DNA of 64,000 bases. Origin: Bacillus sp. B15-48 (lineage in GTDB: Bacteria > Bacillota > Bacilli > Bacillales > Cytobacillaceae). A program made the translations under genes and the position numbers. Position 1 is the first letter of the stretch. Every line of letters starts with the position of its first letter. The stretch is taken from contig NZ_WOFU01000002.1 in NCBI RefSeq assembly GCF_016879755.1, positions 372,001-436,000 on the forward strand, in the 5' to 3' direction. Shown piece after piece: positions 9,657-19,393 of this stretch. The notes beneath the pieces are model-generated. The model was not told the origin of the DNA. It worked only from the letters and a program-made list of their open reading frames with translations, and did no database searches.

Positions 9657-10412
9657 TTATTCTAATCCTGCGATAAATTCAGCCATAATCTGAAGTTCTT
9701 CTTCAGTACCATTAAAAATACCGCCAGGCATGGAGCCAACTCCATTAATTGCGATGTCAGCGACTTCTTCAGCAGTTAATCCTGTTCCAATTAAGCCTGG
9801 TCCACTTGCGCCCCCAAGCTCTCCTCCATGACAGCTTAAACAGGTATTCGCTTCAGCAATCTGATACCCTTCATTCGCTTTGTCGATCTCCACATCCGAA
9901 ATAGCGCCCATCTTCTCTTTCGCTTCCCAATCCGTTTGTGCCGCAGATTCCCAAGTAAGGTAGAAAATAGCAGCCACTGAAAGAAGCATAAAACCTGTCG
10001 CAAGCGGGCGTTTAGACGGGCGACGTTCAGGGCCACGATCAATAAATGGTGCCAACAATAACGCTCCGAACGCTAAACCAGGTATAACTAAAGCACCGAC
10101 TACAGTATATGGCCCTGCTGCAAATGAGTATTTTAACAATTGGTATAAAAATAGGAAATACCAGTCTGGTAGCGGAATATACGCAGTATCTGTTGGATCC
10201 GCAATCCTCTCAAGCGGCGGTTGATGTGACGCAGTTAAAACTAAAAATCCTACTAAGAAGACGGCACCTACAAGCCATTCTTTCAAGAGAAAGTTTGGCC
10301 AAAAAGCTTCTGTTTTCCCTGGATATTCTGAATAATCTTTAGGAATAAAAGGCTTCCTTTCGGCCGAAATCCGAGAGTCACCTACAAATTTCATCCCTTT
10401 ACCACGATGCAT
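9657..10412 (-). CDS. qcrC: Menaquinol:cytochrome c reductase cytochrome b/c subunit
   Basis: The third subunit of the Bacillus bc-type menaquinol-cytochrome c oxidoreductase. The N-terminal half (~40-155) equals subunit IV of the b6f complex, with three TM helices and the PDWYF motif (~82-86) of the quinol-oxidation site. The C-terminal half is a fused cytochrome c domain with haem motif CLSCH (191-195) and a likely Met ligand in SMPGG (~227). Length is 251 aa. It follows qcrB after ~78 bp and ends at a strong terminator. In B. subtilis the operon is controlled by ResD and Spo0A/AbrB; I did not identify their sites here. Confidence 0.96.
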   Translation of the reverse strand: MHRGKGMKFVGDSRISAERKPFIPKDYSEYPGKTEAFWPNFLLKEWLVGAVFLVGFLVLTASHQPPLERIADPTDTAYIPLPDWYFLFLYQLLKYSFAAGPYTVVGALVIPGLAFGALLLAPFIDRGPERRPSKRPLATGFMLLSVAAIFYLTWESAAQTDWEAKEKMGAISDVEIDKANEGYQIAEANTCLSCHGGELGGASGPGLIGTGLTAEEVADIAINGVGSMPGGIFNGTEEELQIMAEFIAGLE

Positions 10413-10490
10413 CGAGCAATCCCCTCCTTTTTCCGTGAAGTTGAACAGATCATTTTCCGCACAACGTTTTCTTTCTTATCAGACAATTTC

Positions 10491-11165
10491 TTACAATGGA
10501 CCTGAAATCCCTTGTTTACGAATCATAATGAAATGCGCTGCTAGTAGACCAAATAAGGCAGCAGGCAAGAAAAATACATGAATCGCAAAGAAACGTGTTA
10601 ATGTCTGTGCTCCGACAATATCTGCGCTACCGGCTAATAGGATTTTTAAATATGGTCCTAACAACGGTACTGCCTCTACAATCTGCAAGGTAACTTTCGT
10701 TGCGAATAACGCTTTCATATCCCATGGTAATAAATACCCCGTAAGACCTAGCCCAAGCATAACGAAGAAAATCAAGACCCCAACAACCCAATTCAATTCA
10801 CGAGGCTTTTTATAAGCGCCCTGGAAGAATACCCGCAATGTATGTAAGAACATCATGACGATAACTAAGCTTGCTCCCCAGTGATGCATTCCACGGACAA
10901 TTTGTCCAAAGGCAACCTCATTTTGCAAGTAATAAACTGATTCCCAAGCATTTTTTATATCTGGAACATAATACATTGTCAAAAACATTCCAGATAAAAT
11001 CTGAATTACAGTAATAAAGAAAGTTAATCCACCAAAACAATACACAAATGCAGAAAAGTGATGAGCCGGATTCACATGCTCTGGCACTTCATGATCAGCA
11101 ATATCACGCCATAGTGGCGTAACATCCAAACGCTCATCTACCCAATCGTAAATTTTGTTTAACAA
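10491..11165 (-). CDS. qcrB: Menaquinol:cytochrome c reductase cytochrome b6 subunit
   Basis: A 224-aa cytochrome b6-type subunit with four TM helices. Two His pairs for the two b haems lie in helices around GMHHWGASLVIVMMFLHTLRVF and AIHVFFLPAALFGLLAAHF. It accepts menaquinol electrons and passes them to the Rieske protein. It starts 3 bp after the qcrA stop, so the two are cotranslated. Confidence 0.96.
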   Translation of the reverse strand: MLNKIYDWVDERLDVTPLWRDIADHEVPEHVNPAHHFSAFVYCFGGLTFFITVIQILSGMFLTMYYVPDIKNAWESVYYLQNEVAFGQIVRGMHHWGASLVIVMMFLHTLRVFFQGAYKKPRELNWVVGVLIFFVMLGLGLTGYLLPWDMKALFATKVTLQIVEAVPLLGPYLKILLAGSADIVGAQTLTRFFAIHVFFLPAALFGLLAAHFIMIRKQGISGPL

Positions 11166-11168
11166 TTA

Positions 11169-11675
11169 TTACGCCCCCTCTCGTGGTCTTGCTTTACCTA
11201 CATAAAGGATTCCATCTTTTTCCTCAGTCGGATACACATCTAGAGGTGCAATCGGTGGCGTATTCGGGACATTCATCCCATCTTTCTCGTAAAGACCATA
11301 ATGGCATGGACAGAAGAACATATTTGGATTCTTTTCATCCGTATTCCAGTCCACTGTACAGCCTAAGTGTTTACACACAGGTGAAAGAGCTACAATTACC
11401 CCATTATCATCCTTGTACACCCATGCTGTTCCAGTTTCCTCAGATTCATGCCAAGCATCAACCTGGTCGAATTTGAAGTCAACCCGCTGCGGCTCAGTCG
11501 TGATATCAGCTACTTTAAGCTTTGTTGCGATAAAGTCGCCGCTAGCATCAGCCTTTAAAACTGGATCAATCGCAAAACGAGCCATTGGCATAACGATCCC
11601 CGCAGCCATGAAACCGCCTACACCTAACAGTGTATAGTTTAAGAATTGCCGTCTTGAAACGCGATTCTCACTCAC
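11169..11675 (-). CDS. qcrA: Menaquinol:cytochrome c reductase Rieske iron-sulfur subunit
   Basis: The Rieske [2Fe-2S] subunit. It has a twin-arginine-like N-terminus (SRRQFLNYTLLG) with one TM anchor, then the Rieske cluster motifs CKHLGC and CPCHYG that supply two Cys and two His. A GTG start at 11675 is chosen because AGAGGGGGG lies ~6 nt upstream and the product is 168 aa, close to B. subtilis QcrA. The ATGs at 11717 and 11699 lack a usable SD. First gene of qcrABC. Confidence 0.94.
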   Translation of the reverse strand: MSENRVSRRQFLNYTLLGVGGFMAAGIVMPMARFAIDPVLKADASGDFIATKLKVADITTEPQRVDFKFDQVDAWHESEETGTAWVYKDDNGVIVALSPVCKHLGCTVDWNTDEKNPNMFFCPCHYGLYEKDGMNVPNTPPIAPLDVYPTEEKDGILYVGKARPREGA

Positions 11676-11826
11676 GCTTTTCCCCCCTCTATTCCCCATT
11701 TTTAAAACATTAGACACTATTTGTACACATAATTTAGACTAGGACATAACCATGATATATCAATCTCTTTATAAAATCAATATAATACTATGGTAAAAAC
11801 ATGTATATCAGTGATAAAAATAACAC

Positions 11827-12288
11827 CTATTCTTCTTCACGCCATTTTTGAATAAAAAGGTTCATTAGCTGCCTTACTTGATCTTCCATCACTGATGTTT
11901 TCGACCTTTCATCCATATGTTGAAGCGGGATTGAAGGCAACCACAACAGCGTTCCCCTTAAGTGCTCCTCATCCTGCTTCCAATCCATATCAGATGTCAC
12001 GTGAAAAACATGATTAAACTGATTGTCCAATAATTGAGATTCCCACCGATTTAGTTGGTCTAAAGCTTCATTTTTTTCCTCTCGTAAATAAGAAAATCCA
12101 GGTATGAGGAGAATCCTCCCCTGAAGCTGTCTTTCAAGTAAATTTGTCAGTAGTGTCGTGAATTCTGTCATTGCAGCAGATTCCTTTATATCATCGCCAA
12201 ACGAAATAGGCAATAAAGGAATAACGGCTGTATCCACATATTCTATTGATTTGACATACTTTTCAATATCAGATGCGACCCATTTCAT
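11827..12288 (-). CDS. ypiF: DUF2487 protein YpiF
   Basis: A 153-aa soluble protein beginning MKWVASDIEKYVKSIEYVDT, matching the DUF2487/YpiF family found next to qcrA in Bacillaceae. No catalytic motif is visible and the function is unknown. It is followed after ~150 bp by the qcr genes in the same direction; that gap holds AT-rich DNA suitable for the qcr promoter. Confidence 0.88.
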   Translation of the reverse strand: MKWVASDIEKYVKSIEYVDTAVIPLLPISFGDDIKESAAMTEFTTLLTNLLERQLQGRILLIPGFSYLREEKNEALDQLNRWESQLLDNQFNHVFHVTSDMDWKQDEEHLRGTLLWLPSIPLQHMDERSKTSVMEDQVRQLMNLFIQKWREEE

Positions 12289-12410
12289 CCTTTTTCAACT
12301 CCATTTTCTTTATTCCATTCCATCTTATCACTACTTTGACATAAATGCCCAATAAATATTTTGATTACTTACTATTTTGGAAATAAACCGTATTCCGATT
12401 AATAACAAAA

Positions 12411-12433
12411 AAAGCTTGCTTATACTTAGCAAG
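12411..12433 (-). terminator. Terminator after reoY/ypiB
   Basis: Hairpin AGGCTTGCT / AGCAAGCTT with a short loop and a run of seven Ts on the minus strand, immediately past the ypiB stop. It separates the ypiA-ypiB pair from ypiF. Confidence 0.88.
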
Positions 12434-12437
12434 CCTG

Positions 12438-12986
12438 TCATTCACTAGGTTGAAGCATTTTTAGTTTTTCCGATAAGGCTTCAAAAGCCTCTCTGTCCTG
12501 CCGGTCAAGTGCCTGGTCAATTAATTCAACCAGCTTTTCTCTTTGAAATCGAAATAAACTTTCATCTAGAAACTTTTCAGCAATCATCCGATCTTTGTCA
12601 GTAATTTGAAGCCGCTTTGGCATATATGGGTTTTCTTCAAGCACTGCGGCAAATTGAGGAGCTTTGTTCGAAGCGTAGAAGTTTAACTGAATAAAAATCT
12701 CTTCATCACGATTCAAACGAATATCATGAAATGATTTTTCAGCATCCGTTGTCATAATATTCTCTTTATAAAAGCGGAATGGTACATCATCAACACAATG
12801 AGTAGACATCACTAAGCCTCGCGGACAAAACTGAGCTTTGTCAACAAAATGGACTTTTTCCATTAGTTTGTCATGACTCATTAAATAATTGAGAATCCAC
12901 ACGCATTCCCGCCTCTTTAATTGATAATGATTCAAAAACCAACGGATAAAATCCTTCTTCTCATTGACAGAAACAGGAGTTGTCAT
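12438..12986 (-). CDS. reoY: UPF0302 protein YpiB / ReoY, ClpC-dependent MurA turnover factor
   Basis: A 182-aa protein starting [22 protein letters not shown], the UPF0302 family (YpiB). Its Listeria and Bacillus orthologue ReoY acts with ReoM and the TPR protein YpiA in ClpCP-driven degradation of MurA, tuning peptidoglycan synthesis. Here it lies 41 bp after ypiA, which supports that link. It is predicted cytosolic, with a C-terminal helical part (~150-182). The function is transferred from the family, not seen in the sequence. Confidence 0.9.
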   Translation of the reverse strand: MTTPVSVNEKKDFIRWFLNHYQLKRRECVWILNYLMSHDKLMEKVHFVDKAQFCPRGLVMSTHCVDDVPFRFYKENIMTTDAEKSFHDIRLNRDEEIFIQLNFYASNKAPQFAAVLEENPYMPKRLQITDKDRMIAEKFLDESLFRFQREKLVELIDQALDRQDREAFEALSEKLKMLQPSE

Positions 12987-13027
12987 TCGTGAATCCCTCC
13001 TCTAAAATGGTCAATTCTTTGTGGCCA

Positions 13028-14287
13028 TCAATAATCATCAGTCAATCGTTCAAGAAGTTCTTGATACTCATCATTCACTGGATCCATTTTGACTAACTTA
13101 CTAAAAATTTCGGCAGCAACGGCTATTTTTCCTTCTTCAATTAGAAAATAACCGTAATCACTAAGAAATTCTTCGTTTTCTTTAAAGAAAGTATATGCAT
13201 GCTCATATTTGTTTAATGCCTCTGAATATTGTTCCAAATGCTGATTCGCAACTGCAGTATCCCATAAAAGTTGAGGCTCTTCCTCTTCGTTTAAATCCGT
13301 TTCAGAAATCAGCTGCAATATGTCTTCATAGCGTTCCTGTTTTAAAAGTAATTTATTTAAGACGAGCACACACTCGGTAAAGCTCGGGTCTAGGGCTAAT
13401 GTCTCTCGAAGTAGTCGTTCTGCCTCAGACTCATTATTAAGCTTTAAAGCCAGCTTTCCTCCATAGTAAAAAAGATCCTTATTAAATTCATCCTGTGTTA
13501 AACCTACTTTTATTGTTTCAAAGGCTTTGTCCAGCATCTCTTCTTTTTCATAGGCACGGGCTAAATATAAATACAATGAATGATATTCTGGATCAAGTGT
13601 TTTTAATTCTTCAAATTTCTCAATTGCTGTTTTGTTATTCCCTGCTTGGAGAGCTGTAAATGCAAAGCCAAATAATGTGTTAATTTCCAAATGTTCGTTA
13701 AGAGCCTTTTCGTAAAAATCCATTGCATTTTCAAATAACCCTGATGCACTATATACTTCAGCAAGTCTTTGATTTACATATACCCCGCCAATTTCGCTTC
13801 TTTCTTGTAAAACAATTTCATAAGCTGGGATCGCCTCAGAAAACCTGGCTTGATGGGCATACAACTCTGCTAGTGCAAAGTCAATCACGACTTCATTTGG
13901 CAGCAACTTTTTTGCTTGCAGAAGTTTCTGTTCACTCACTTCAAACAACCCATTCATCTGGTATAAATCGGCCATTAATAACAAAGCCTGTGGAAAGACG
14001 GGATCATCATGACGAACCTTATCAAGGGTGAGCATCGCTTTTTCCTCGTCTCCGAGCTCAAGTTGTGTCTCTGCTAGATAGACAAGTAACTCTCCTTCAT
14101 CTGGATAAGTTTGGAGTAACGACTTTAATAATTCTTTCGTCTCTTCAAGAAACCCAAACCGAAAAAATTCCTCGACCAACCTAAACTTTTCGTCATCATA
14201 GCCTTCATTCAATACTTTTTCATATAAAACCATTGCTTCTTTTATTTGTCCATTCTCTAAAAAACTAGTGATTGCTTCAGTATTCAT
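13028..14287 (-). CDS. ypiA: TPR-repeat protein YpiA
   Basis: A 419-aa cytosolic protein made almost entirely of tetratricopeptide repeats, about 11-12 units. Typical repeat tails such as AIPAYEIVLQERSEIG and ALNKYEHAYTFFKENEEF are visible. It matches YpiA, which in Bacillus works with ReoY/YpiB in control of MurA stability. It directly precedes ypiB. No enzymatic motif is present, so it is probably a scaffold. Confidence 0.9.
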   Translation of the reverse strand: MNTEAITSFLENGQIKEAMVLYEKVLNEGYDDEKFRLVEEFFRFGFLEETKELLKSLLQTYPDEGELLVYLAETQLELGDEEKAMLTLDKVRHDDPVFPQALLLMADLYQMNGLFEVSEQKLLQAKKLLPNEVVIDFALAELYAHQARFSEAIPAYEIVLQERSEIGGVYVNQRLAEVYSASGLFENAMDFYEKALNEHLEINTLFGFAFTALQAGNNKTAIEKFEELKTLDPEYHSLYLYLARAYEKEEMLDKAFETIKVGLTQDEFNKDLFYYGGKLALKLNNESEAERLLRETLALDPSFTECVLVLNKLLLKQERYEDILQLISETDLNEEEEPQLLWDTAVANQHLEQYSEALNKYEHAYTFFKENEEFLSDYGYFLIEEGKIAVAAEIFSKLVKMDPVNDEYQELLERLTDDY

Positions 14288-14313
14288 AGGTCACCCTTCC
14301 AATCTCTTCTTCT

Positions 14314-15207
14314 TTATGTGGGGGATAGGTAAAAAGAAGGAGTCTTTATTAACACATACTCTCCATAACCAGGGCGATAATTCATATATTTGCCCGCACG
14401 GATCACTTTTCCTTTATGGATTGTCATTAGTAAACTTGACTCGTGTTTCATAAACAACTCACTTTCTTTCATTTTAACAGTTTCTTTGTCTTTTGAATAA
14501 AAATTGTAACTTAATTCCCCACCATCCTGCAAATTTGATTTCTTTGGAAAAATGCCTATTTTCTCTAGCGTTTTTCGATTCAATGGAACATCTGCTATTA
14601 TTTCATCCTCAAGGCTTGGAATTCTATGCGTCTTCATTATCTCTTTCCATAAACTATGTGTAAATTTATCATCATTAGAAAAAATCGGAATCAATGGGCT
14701 GTTATAAGGAAATAAAGCTTCTTTAACCCACCCCCATTTTACCTCTTCTAACTCCGCAGCATGATTTACCTCGACAAAGATTGCTGGCATTCTTTCCCGC
14801 TTGCATTTCCGTAAAAAACTAGCAGTCAGAAGTTTGGTTGGAACTTTTATACCAATAACATAGTCTACTGGACAATCAAGCATCTGTGATTTGATTTTTT
14901 TCAACTGTAAAGTTAATTCTTTTTCTTTGCGAACGGAAGTACAAGTTAGGATTGTCGTACAACCTTTAAGTATGAACTGTTTTAAATAATAATCCTTTCT
15001 TTGTACAAACGTCCCTGAAAAGGGCAAATTTGCATCAAAAAGGACATGTGTAGGTGTCATAATATAATTCGCTGCATTTACCCTTAGATGCTTGTACCAA
15101 TTAAATGAAGACCTTAAAGAAGAAATATGGTTATTCTCGATTAACAGGGATATGTTTTTTATTGACCCAGTTTTTAAAATATGAGCATTGTCTATAATAT
15201 AGTCCAT
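14314..15207 (-). CDS. Amidohydrolase-like protein lacking the metal-binding motif; function unknown
   Basis: 297 aa. The N-terminus (IIDNAHILKTGSIKNISLLIEN) looks like the small beta-sandwich domain that opens dihydroorotase/NagA-type amidohydrolases. The following YIMTPTHVLFDANLPFSG sits where those enzymes have the PGFID-HxH metal motif, but here only one His remains. A C-terminal strand segment (LLMTIHKGKVIRAGKY) also resembles the second half of that sandwich. It is therefore probably a non-catalytic relative. I do not recognise a named family. It lies between ypiA and aroA in the same direction. The full-length frame argues against recent decay. Confidence 0.7.
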   Translation of the reverse strand: MDYIIDNAHILKTGSIKNISLLIENNHISSLRSSFNWYKHLRVNAANYIMTPTHVLFDANLPFSGTFVQRKDYYLKQFILKGCTTILTCTSVRKEKELTLQLKKIKSQMLDCPVDYVIGIKVPTKLLTASFLRKCKRERMPAIFVEVNHAAELEEVKWGWVKEALFPYNSPLIPIFSNDDKFTHSLWKEIMKTHRIPSLEDEIIADVPLNRKTLEKIGIFPKKSNLQDGGELSYNFYSKDKETVKMKESELFMKHESSLLMTIHKGKVIRAGKYMNYRPGYGEYVLIKTPSFYLSPT

Positions 15208-15294
15208 TTACCCTCCCCCTTACTGGCTCTTAAGACAAGCTATGAGAAAAGAAGTGGAAATATAACTATTTTAAAAAACAAGCGAAAAAAAAAT

Positions 15295-15330
15295 AAAAAG
15301 CCGCTCCTACGGGCATAGGAACGGCTTTTT
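15295..15330 (-). terminator. Terminator of the aro/tyrA/hisC run, after aroA
   Basis: A long hairpin (AAAAAGCCG-TTCCTA / TAGGA-CGGCTTTTT, one bulge) starts a few bases past the aroA stop and is followed by a T-rich tract. It ends the aromatic amino acid cluster. Confidence 0.92.
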
Positions 15331-15334
15331 ATTT

Positions 15335-16633
15335 TTAATTTGATTGTAATAAGGAATACAAATCCTTAAAGAACTCTGGATAAGAAACAGCAATTGCTTC
15401 ACTTTGTTCTAACCATACTTCTTGCTTACTAATTAAAGCTGCAACAGCAAGCATCATGCCAATTCTATGGTCACCATGGCTCGAAACCACTCCTCCATGA
15501 AGTTGAGTAGCGTTTCCATGAATAATCATTCCATCGTCTGTCGCTTCGATTATTGCCCCTAACTTTTTTAGTTCATTTACGACTGTATCGATCCGATTCG
15601 TTTCTTTCACTTTCAATTCAGCAGCATTTCTAATAATAGTGCTACCTTCTGCCTGTGTTGCTAAAAGAGCGATAATTGGGATTTCATCAATAAGTCGTGG
15701 AATAAGTTCACCTGAAATCTCAATCCCTTTTAAAGAAGATGTTTTAACGATGATATCTCCTGCCGGTTCATTTGTGGAGGTGTCATATTCATAAATGCTC
15801 ATATCAGCACCCATTTGTGTTAAAACATCAAGAATACCTGTTCGTGTTGGATTTAATCCAACATTTTTCAATTCAATTCGACTCTCAGGAACAATTGCAC
15901 CTGCGACAAGGAAGAAAGCCGCTGACGATATATCTCCTGGTACATTAACATGCGTTGCAGTTAACTTCTGACCGCCTTTTACCGTAATGACATTCCCTTC
16001 AGTCTTTACATCTCCACCAAACATTCGAATCATACGTTCCGTATGATCCCTTGTTTTTTCGGGTTCAACTACAGAAGTTTCTCCATTTGCTTGCAATCCC
16101 GCGAGAAGAATCGCTGACTTTACTTGAGCACTAGCCACAGGAAGCTGATAATGAATTGGTTCAAGCGATCCGCCATTAATAGATAGTGGCGTATATTCCG
16201 CATTTTTCCGCCCGGATATTTCCGCCCCCATTTCCATTAGAGGACGTGTTACACGTGTCATTGGACGTTTCCCAATGGACTGGTCTCCCACTAAAACCGA
16301 ATGAAATGGCCGCCCAGCAAGGATTCCCATTAATAAACGAATCGTTGTACCTGAGTTCCCTACATCAAGAACTTCTTCTGGCTCCTGCAGGCCTTCAAAG
16401 CCTTTCCCTTCCACGGTTACTTTGCTGCCTTCTTGTACAATTTTCACACCTAGTTTTTGCAGGCAGGAAATCGTACTTAAACAGTCTTCACCAAGAAGAA
16501 AATGCTCAACAGTCGTTGTTCCTGATGCCAACGCACCAAACATGACCGAACGGTGGGATATTGATTTATCGCCTGGAACATTTATCGTCCCGGATAGGGA
16601 TAATCTGTTATATTCCAATTTATTTGCTTCCAT
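15335..16633 (-). CDS. aroA: 3-phosphoshikimate 1-carboxyvinyltransferase (EPSP synthase)
   Basis: Transfers enolpyruvyl from PEP to shikimate-3-phosphate, the sixth shikimate step (called aroE in B. subtilis). The 432-aa protein has [11 protein letters not shown] (20-30), [12 protein letters not shown] (~92-103), RPMTR, SAQVKSA and HGDHRIGM near the end. GDKSISHR and SAQVKSA are of the class II type, which tends to be less glyphosate-sensitive; that is a family generalisation. It has a good SD (AAAGGAG). It follows tyrA by 70 bp and ends the aro run. Confidence 0.96.
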   Translation of the reverse strand: MEANKLEYNRLSLSGTINVPGDKSISHRSVMFGALASGTTTVEHFLLGEDCLSTISCLQKLGVKIVQEGSKVTVEGKGFEGLQEPEEVLDVGNSGTTIRLLMGILAGRPFHSVLVGDQSIGKRPMTRVTRPLMEMGAEISGRKNAEYTPLSINGGSLEPIHYQLPVASAQVKSAILLAGLQANGETSVVEPEKTRDHTERMIRMFGGDVKTEGNVITVKGGQKLTATHVNVPGDISSAAFFLVAGAIVPESRIELKNVGLNPTRTGILDVLTQMGADMSIYEYDTSTNEPAGDIIVKTSSLKGIEISGELIPRLIDEIPIIALLATQAEGSTIIRNAAELKVKETNRIDTVVNELKKLGAIIEATDDGMIIHGNATQLHGGVVSSHGDHRIGMMLAVAALISKQEVWLEQSEAIAVSYPEFFKDLYSLLQSN

Positions 16634-16703
16634 CGTAAACTCCTTTATGTTTAATAAGTGAAAGTAAAATGCCTAATTTAAAATAATGGCCATTGCACAT
16701 GCA

Positions 16704-17813
16704 TTATCCGATTCCAATGGATGTTTCGAACTTAGTAAGCCTTTGAATGCATTCGTCGGCACGCATTCGGTCTTCTTCGCTCTGAAAACTAATGACCAAA
16801 ACACCATACACATCTACTCTAGTTTCCAAAATGCGAATATTTGTAATATTAATCTCTTCCCTAGCTAGATAACCTGTAATTTCCGAAATACTCCCTGGAT
16901 AGTCAGGAACATCAATAAATAAATCGTAAAATGCTGGAATCGCACCTTTTTTCTTTACAGGCAAATCATCTCGAAACTTTTTTGCCTTGTCAAAATAATC
17001 ATAGATTCCGGAGACATCAGCAGATTCTAGCAATGATGTCACTTTATCCATCTCATTTTGCCAATCGTGTAACAAGTCTAAAAGTACATTGCGGTTATGT
17101 AGCAATATATCTCGCCACATTGTTGGACTACTAGAAGCAATTCTTGTTATATCCCTAAATCCTCCTGCTGCTAATCTACCAACAAGTGCCGAGCGATCCT
17201 CAGCTGCTGCCGCTTGATGGACAAGCGAAGCAGCAATTAAGTGTGGAAAATGACTAATGACCCCTGTTAAGTAATCATGTTCTTCGGGAGTAACCGTTAA
17301 AAATTTCGCTTTCGTTCCAGCCAACCAGGTTTTAAGAATATTCAAATGTTCGGGATTCGTTCTTTCAACTGGTGTAAATAAATAAAAAGCGTTCTCAAAT
17401 AAAATCCTTTTCGCAGCTGTAATCCCGCTTTTATGCGAACCAGCCATCGGGTGACCACCGATAAAACATACCCCTTTTTCAATTAAGGAGGATGCCTTTG
17501 TCGTTATCGATAATTTCGTACTCCCCGTATCAGTTACAATCACATCTTTTTTCAGTGATAGAGTAGATAAACGAGCAATTATATTCTCCGTGACACTTAC
17601 AGGAGTGGCAAGAATAATAAGATCCGATTTCTCTGCTTCAGACTCTATACTACTGCCTATCTCGTCAATGACTCCCATCATTTTCCCTAACCTTGCCTGC
17701 TCCTCATCCACATCGTAGCCAACAATGACTGCATCCTCATGTTCAGCTTTAATACAAAGAGCAAGTGAACCACCAATTAAACCCATACCGATAATAAGAA
17801 CGCGGCCTTTCAA
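16704..17813 (-). CDS. tyrA: Prephenate dehydrogenase with C-terminal ACT domain
   Basis: Oxidatively decarboxylates prephenate to 4-hydroxyphenylpyruvate, using NAD, on the tyrosine branch. The Rossmann motif is GMGLIGGSLAL (9-19); the substrate-region motif GGHPMAGSHKSG lies near residue 120. The C-terminal ~75 residues (FYDLFIDVPDYPGSISEITGYL onward) form an ACT domain, usually the tyrosine feedback site. Length 369 aa is typical for Bacillus. It is preceded by hisC by 17 bp. Confidence 0.95.
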   Translation of the reverse strand: MKGRVLIIGMGLIGGSLALCIKAEHEDAVIVGYDVDEEQARLGKMMGVIDEIGSSIESEAEKSDLIILATPVSVTENIIARLSTLSLKKDVIVTDTGSTKLSITTKASSLIEKGVCFIGGHPMAGSHKSGITAAKRILFENAFYLFTPVERTNPEHLNILKTWLAGTKAKFLTVTPEEHDYLTGVISHFPHLIAASLVHQAAAAEDRSALVGRLAAGGFRDITRIASSSPTMWRDILLHNRNVLLDLLHDWQNEMDKVTSLLESADVSGIYDYFDKAKKFRDDLPVKKKGAIPAFYDLFIDVPDYPGSISEITGYLAREEINITNIRILETRVDVYGVLVISFQSEEDRMRADECIQRLTKFETSIGIG

Positions 17814-17830
17814 AGTATCACCTTCTTTTT

Positions 17831-18931
17831 TTACGACAGCGCTGCCTTAGTCGCAAGAAATTCTTTCATCCTGCCAATGACGCCTTCATTTTGTTCTTTC
17901 GAACCAACAGTGACCCTAACATAAGTCGGAAACCCTAACGGAACACCGGAACGAACGATAAAACCTCTTTCCATTAAAAATTGGAAGACTTCATTTCCAT
18001 CGCACCCGAAGTCAATTAGAATAAAATTCCCTTGAGAAGGGTAATAACTTAATTGATGCTCCTCACAAAATTGATAAAATTGTTGTTTTCCGACAATGTT
18101 CGCTTGTTTACACCAGTCAACGAAATCTTGATCTTCAATTGCTGCAATTACAGCAGCTTGACCAAGAGCATTGACATTAAATGGTGGTCTTGCCGGGTCA
18201 AGTACCTTGATTATGTCCGTATGAGCAATTCCATATCCTACCCTTAAGCTTGCAAGACCATATATTTTTGAGAAAGTTCGAAGGACAATTAAATTATCAT
18301 ACTCGTTTACTAGTGTAAGAGCGTCATAATAATCTTCTGCTTCCGCATACTCATAATAAGCTTCATCTAGAACGACAAGCACATCTTTAGGAACTTTTGA
18401 AAGGAATGTCGTTATTTCCTGATTGTTTATATAAACTCCAGTCGGATTATTCGGAGAACACAGCCACACAACGCTCGTATGAGCATCAATCGCTTTAATC
18501 ATATTGTCAAGATCATGGGCCCCGTCAACTAAAGGAATTTCTCTAATCTCACAACCCTCAATAATCGCATTATGTTTGTATTGAGAGAAAGTTCCTGATG
18601 CCATCACTGTATTTACACCCGGATGGAGCAATGCTCGTGAGATAATTTGAATCAATTCATCCGAACCGTCTCCAAAAATCAATTGTTTTGGATCTACGTT
18701 CAAATGTGCGGAAACCGCTTCTCTAAGCTTTGTAGCGTATCCATCTGGATAAAGTGCATACAATCCCGAATAATCTTTAATGATTGCTGTGGCTTTTGGC
18801 GAACACCCAAATGGATTTTCATTCGATGCAAGTTTAACAATTTCATCCAGTTCAAACTGTTTTTTCACTTCATCAATCGTTCTGCCTGGTTGATATGGCT
18901 TTAAAGAGAGCAATTGCTGCTTCCATTTCAT
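17831..18931 (-). CDS. hisC: Histidinol-phosphate / aromatic aminotransferase
   Basis: A PLP-dependent class I/II aminotransferase (366 aa). In Bacillus this gene serves both histidine synthesis and the last step of Tyr/Phe synthesis, which explains its place before tyrA. Visible motifs are ASNENPFGCSP (35-45), CSPNNPTG (158-165), VVLDEAYYEYA (~187-197) and FSKIYGLASLRVGY with the PLP lysine at 222. In B. subtilis the trp operon lies between aroH and hisC; here only 85 bp separates them. Confidence 0.95.
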   Translation of the reverse strand: MKWKQQLLSLKPYQPGRTIDEVKKQFELDEIVKLASNENPFGCSPKATAIIKDYSGLYALYPDGYATKLREAVSAHLNVDPKQLIFGDGSDELIQIISRALLHPGVNTVMASGTFSQYKHNAIIEGCEIREIPLVDGAHDLDNMIKAIDAHTSVVWLCSPNNPTGVYINNQEITTFLSKVPKDVLVVLDEAYYEYAEAEDYYDALTLVNEYDNLIVLRTFSKIYGLASLRVGYGIAHTDIIKVLDPARPPFNVNALGQAAVIAAIEDQDFVDWCKQANIVGKQQFYQFCEEHQLSYYPSQGNFILIDFGCDGNEVFQFLMERGFIVRSGVPLGFPTYVRVTVGSKEQNEGVIGRMKEFLATKAALS

Positions 18932-19016
18932 TTATTCCACCTCATTATTTAAGCATTTTCAAATAAATTACCACATAATTAAAAATTTCCGTTTTCTATC
19001 ATCCTAAAAAATTCTA

Positions 19017-19382
19017 TTAAGAATTATGAAGGTCTGGACGAAGAACGATAGCTCCATCGAGATAGATATGTTTTATTTCATCTTGAGCAGCTTCTGTATT
19101 AACATGAAACATCACCCGAATACATTTTGGTAATGATCCCGGAACAGATATTTCCTTCATGCACATGACTGGTACGTATTTCCAACCTTCGAATTGACGA
19201 ATCACTTTTGCAGGAAATCCAGCATTCACATCATCTGTTACAGAGATAAAGACCGAAGTTACAGAGTCCGGATTAATATTATTTTCTGCGATGACCGCTT
19301 TCGCAACTCTCTCGGTCGCAGACTGGATATCCTCTTCGGTATTGTGTTCTATCGTGATCGCTCCTCTAATCCCTCTAATCAA
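19017..19382 (-). CDS. aroH: Chorismate mutase, AroH type
   Basis: A monofunctional AroH-fold chorismate mutase (121 aa) converting chorismate to prephenate. It begins MIRGIRGAITIEHNTEEDI and includes the active-site residues of RGIRGA (Arg near 7), the VTSVFISVTDD loop and the VPGSLPKCIRVMFHVN stretch with the second conserved Arg. It lies 11 bp after aroB and directly before hisC. Confidence 0.95.
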   Translation of the reverse strand: MIRGIRGAITIEHNTEEDIQSATERVAKAVIAENNINPDSVTSVFISVTDDVNAGFPAKVIRQFEGWKYVPVMCMKEISVPGSLPKCIRVMFHVNTEAAQDEIKHIYLDGAIVLRPDLHNS

Positions 19383-19393
19383 AACAATCCCCC

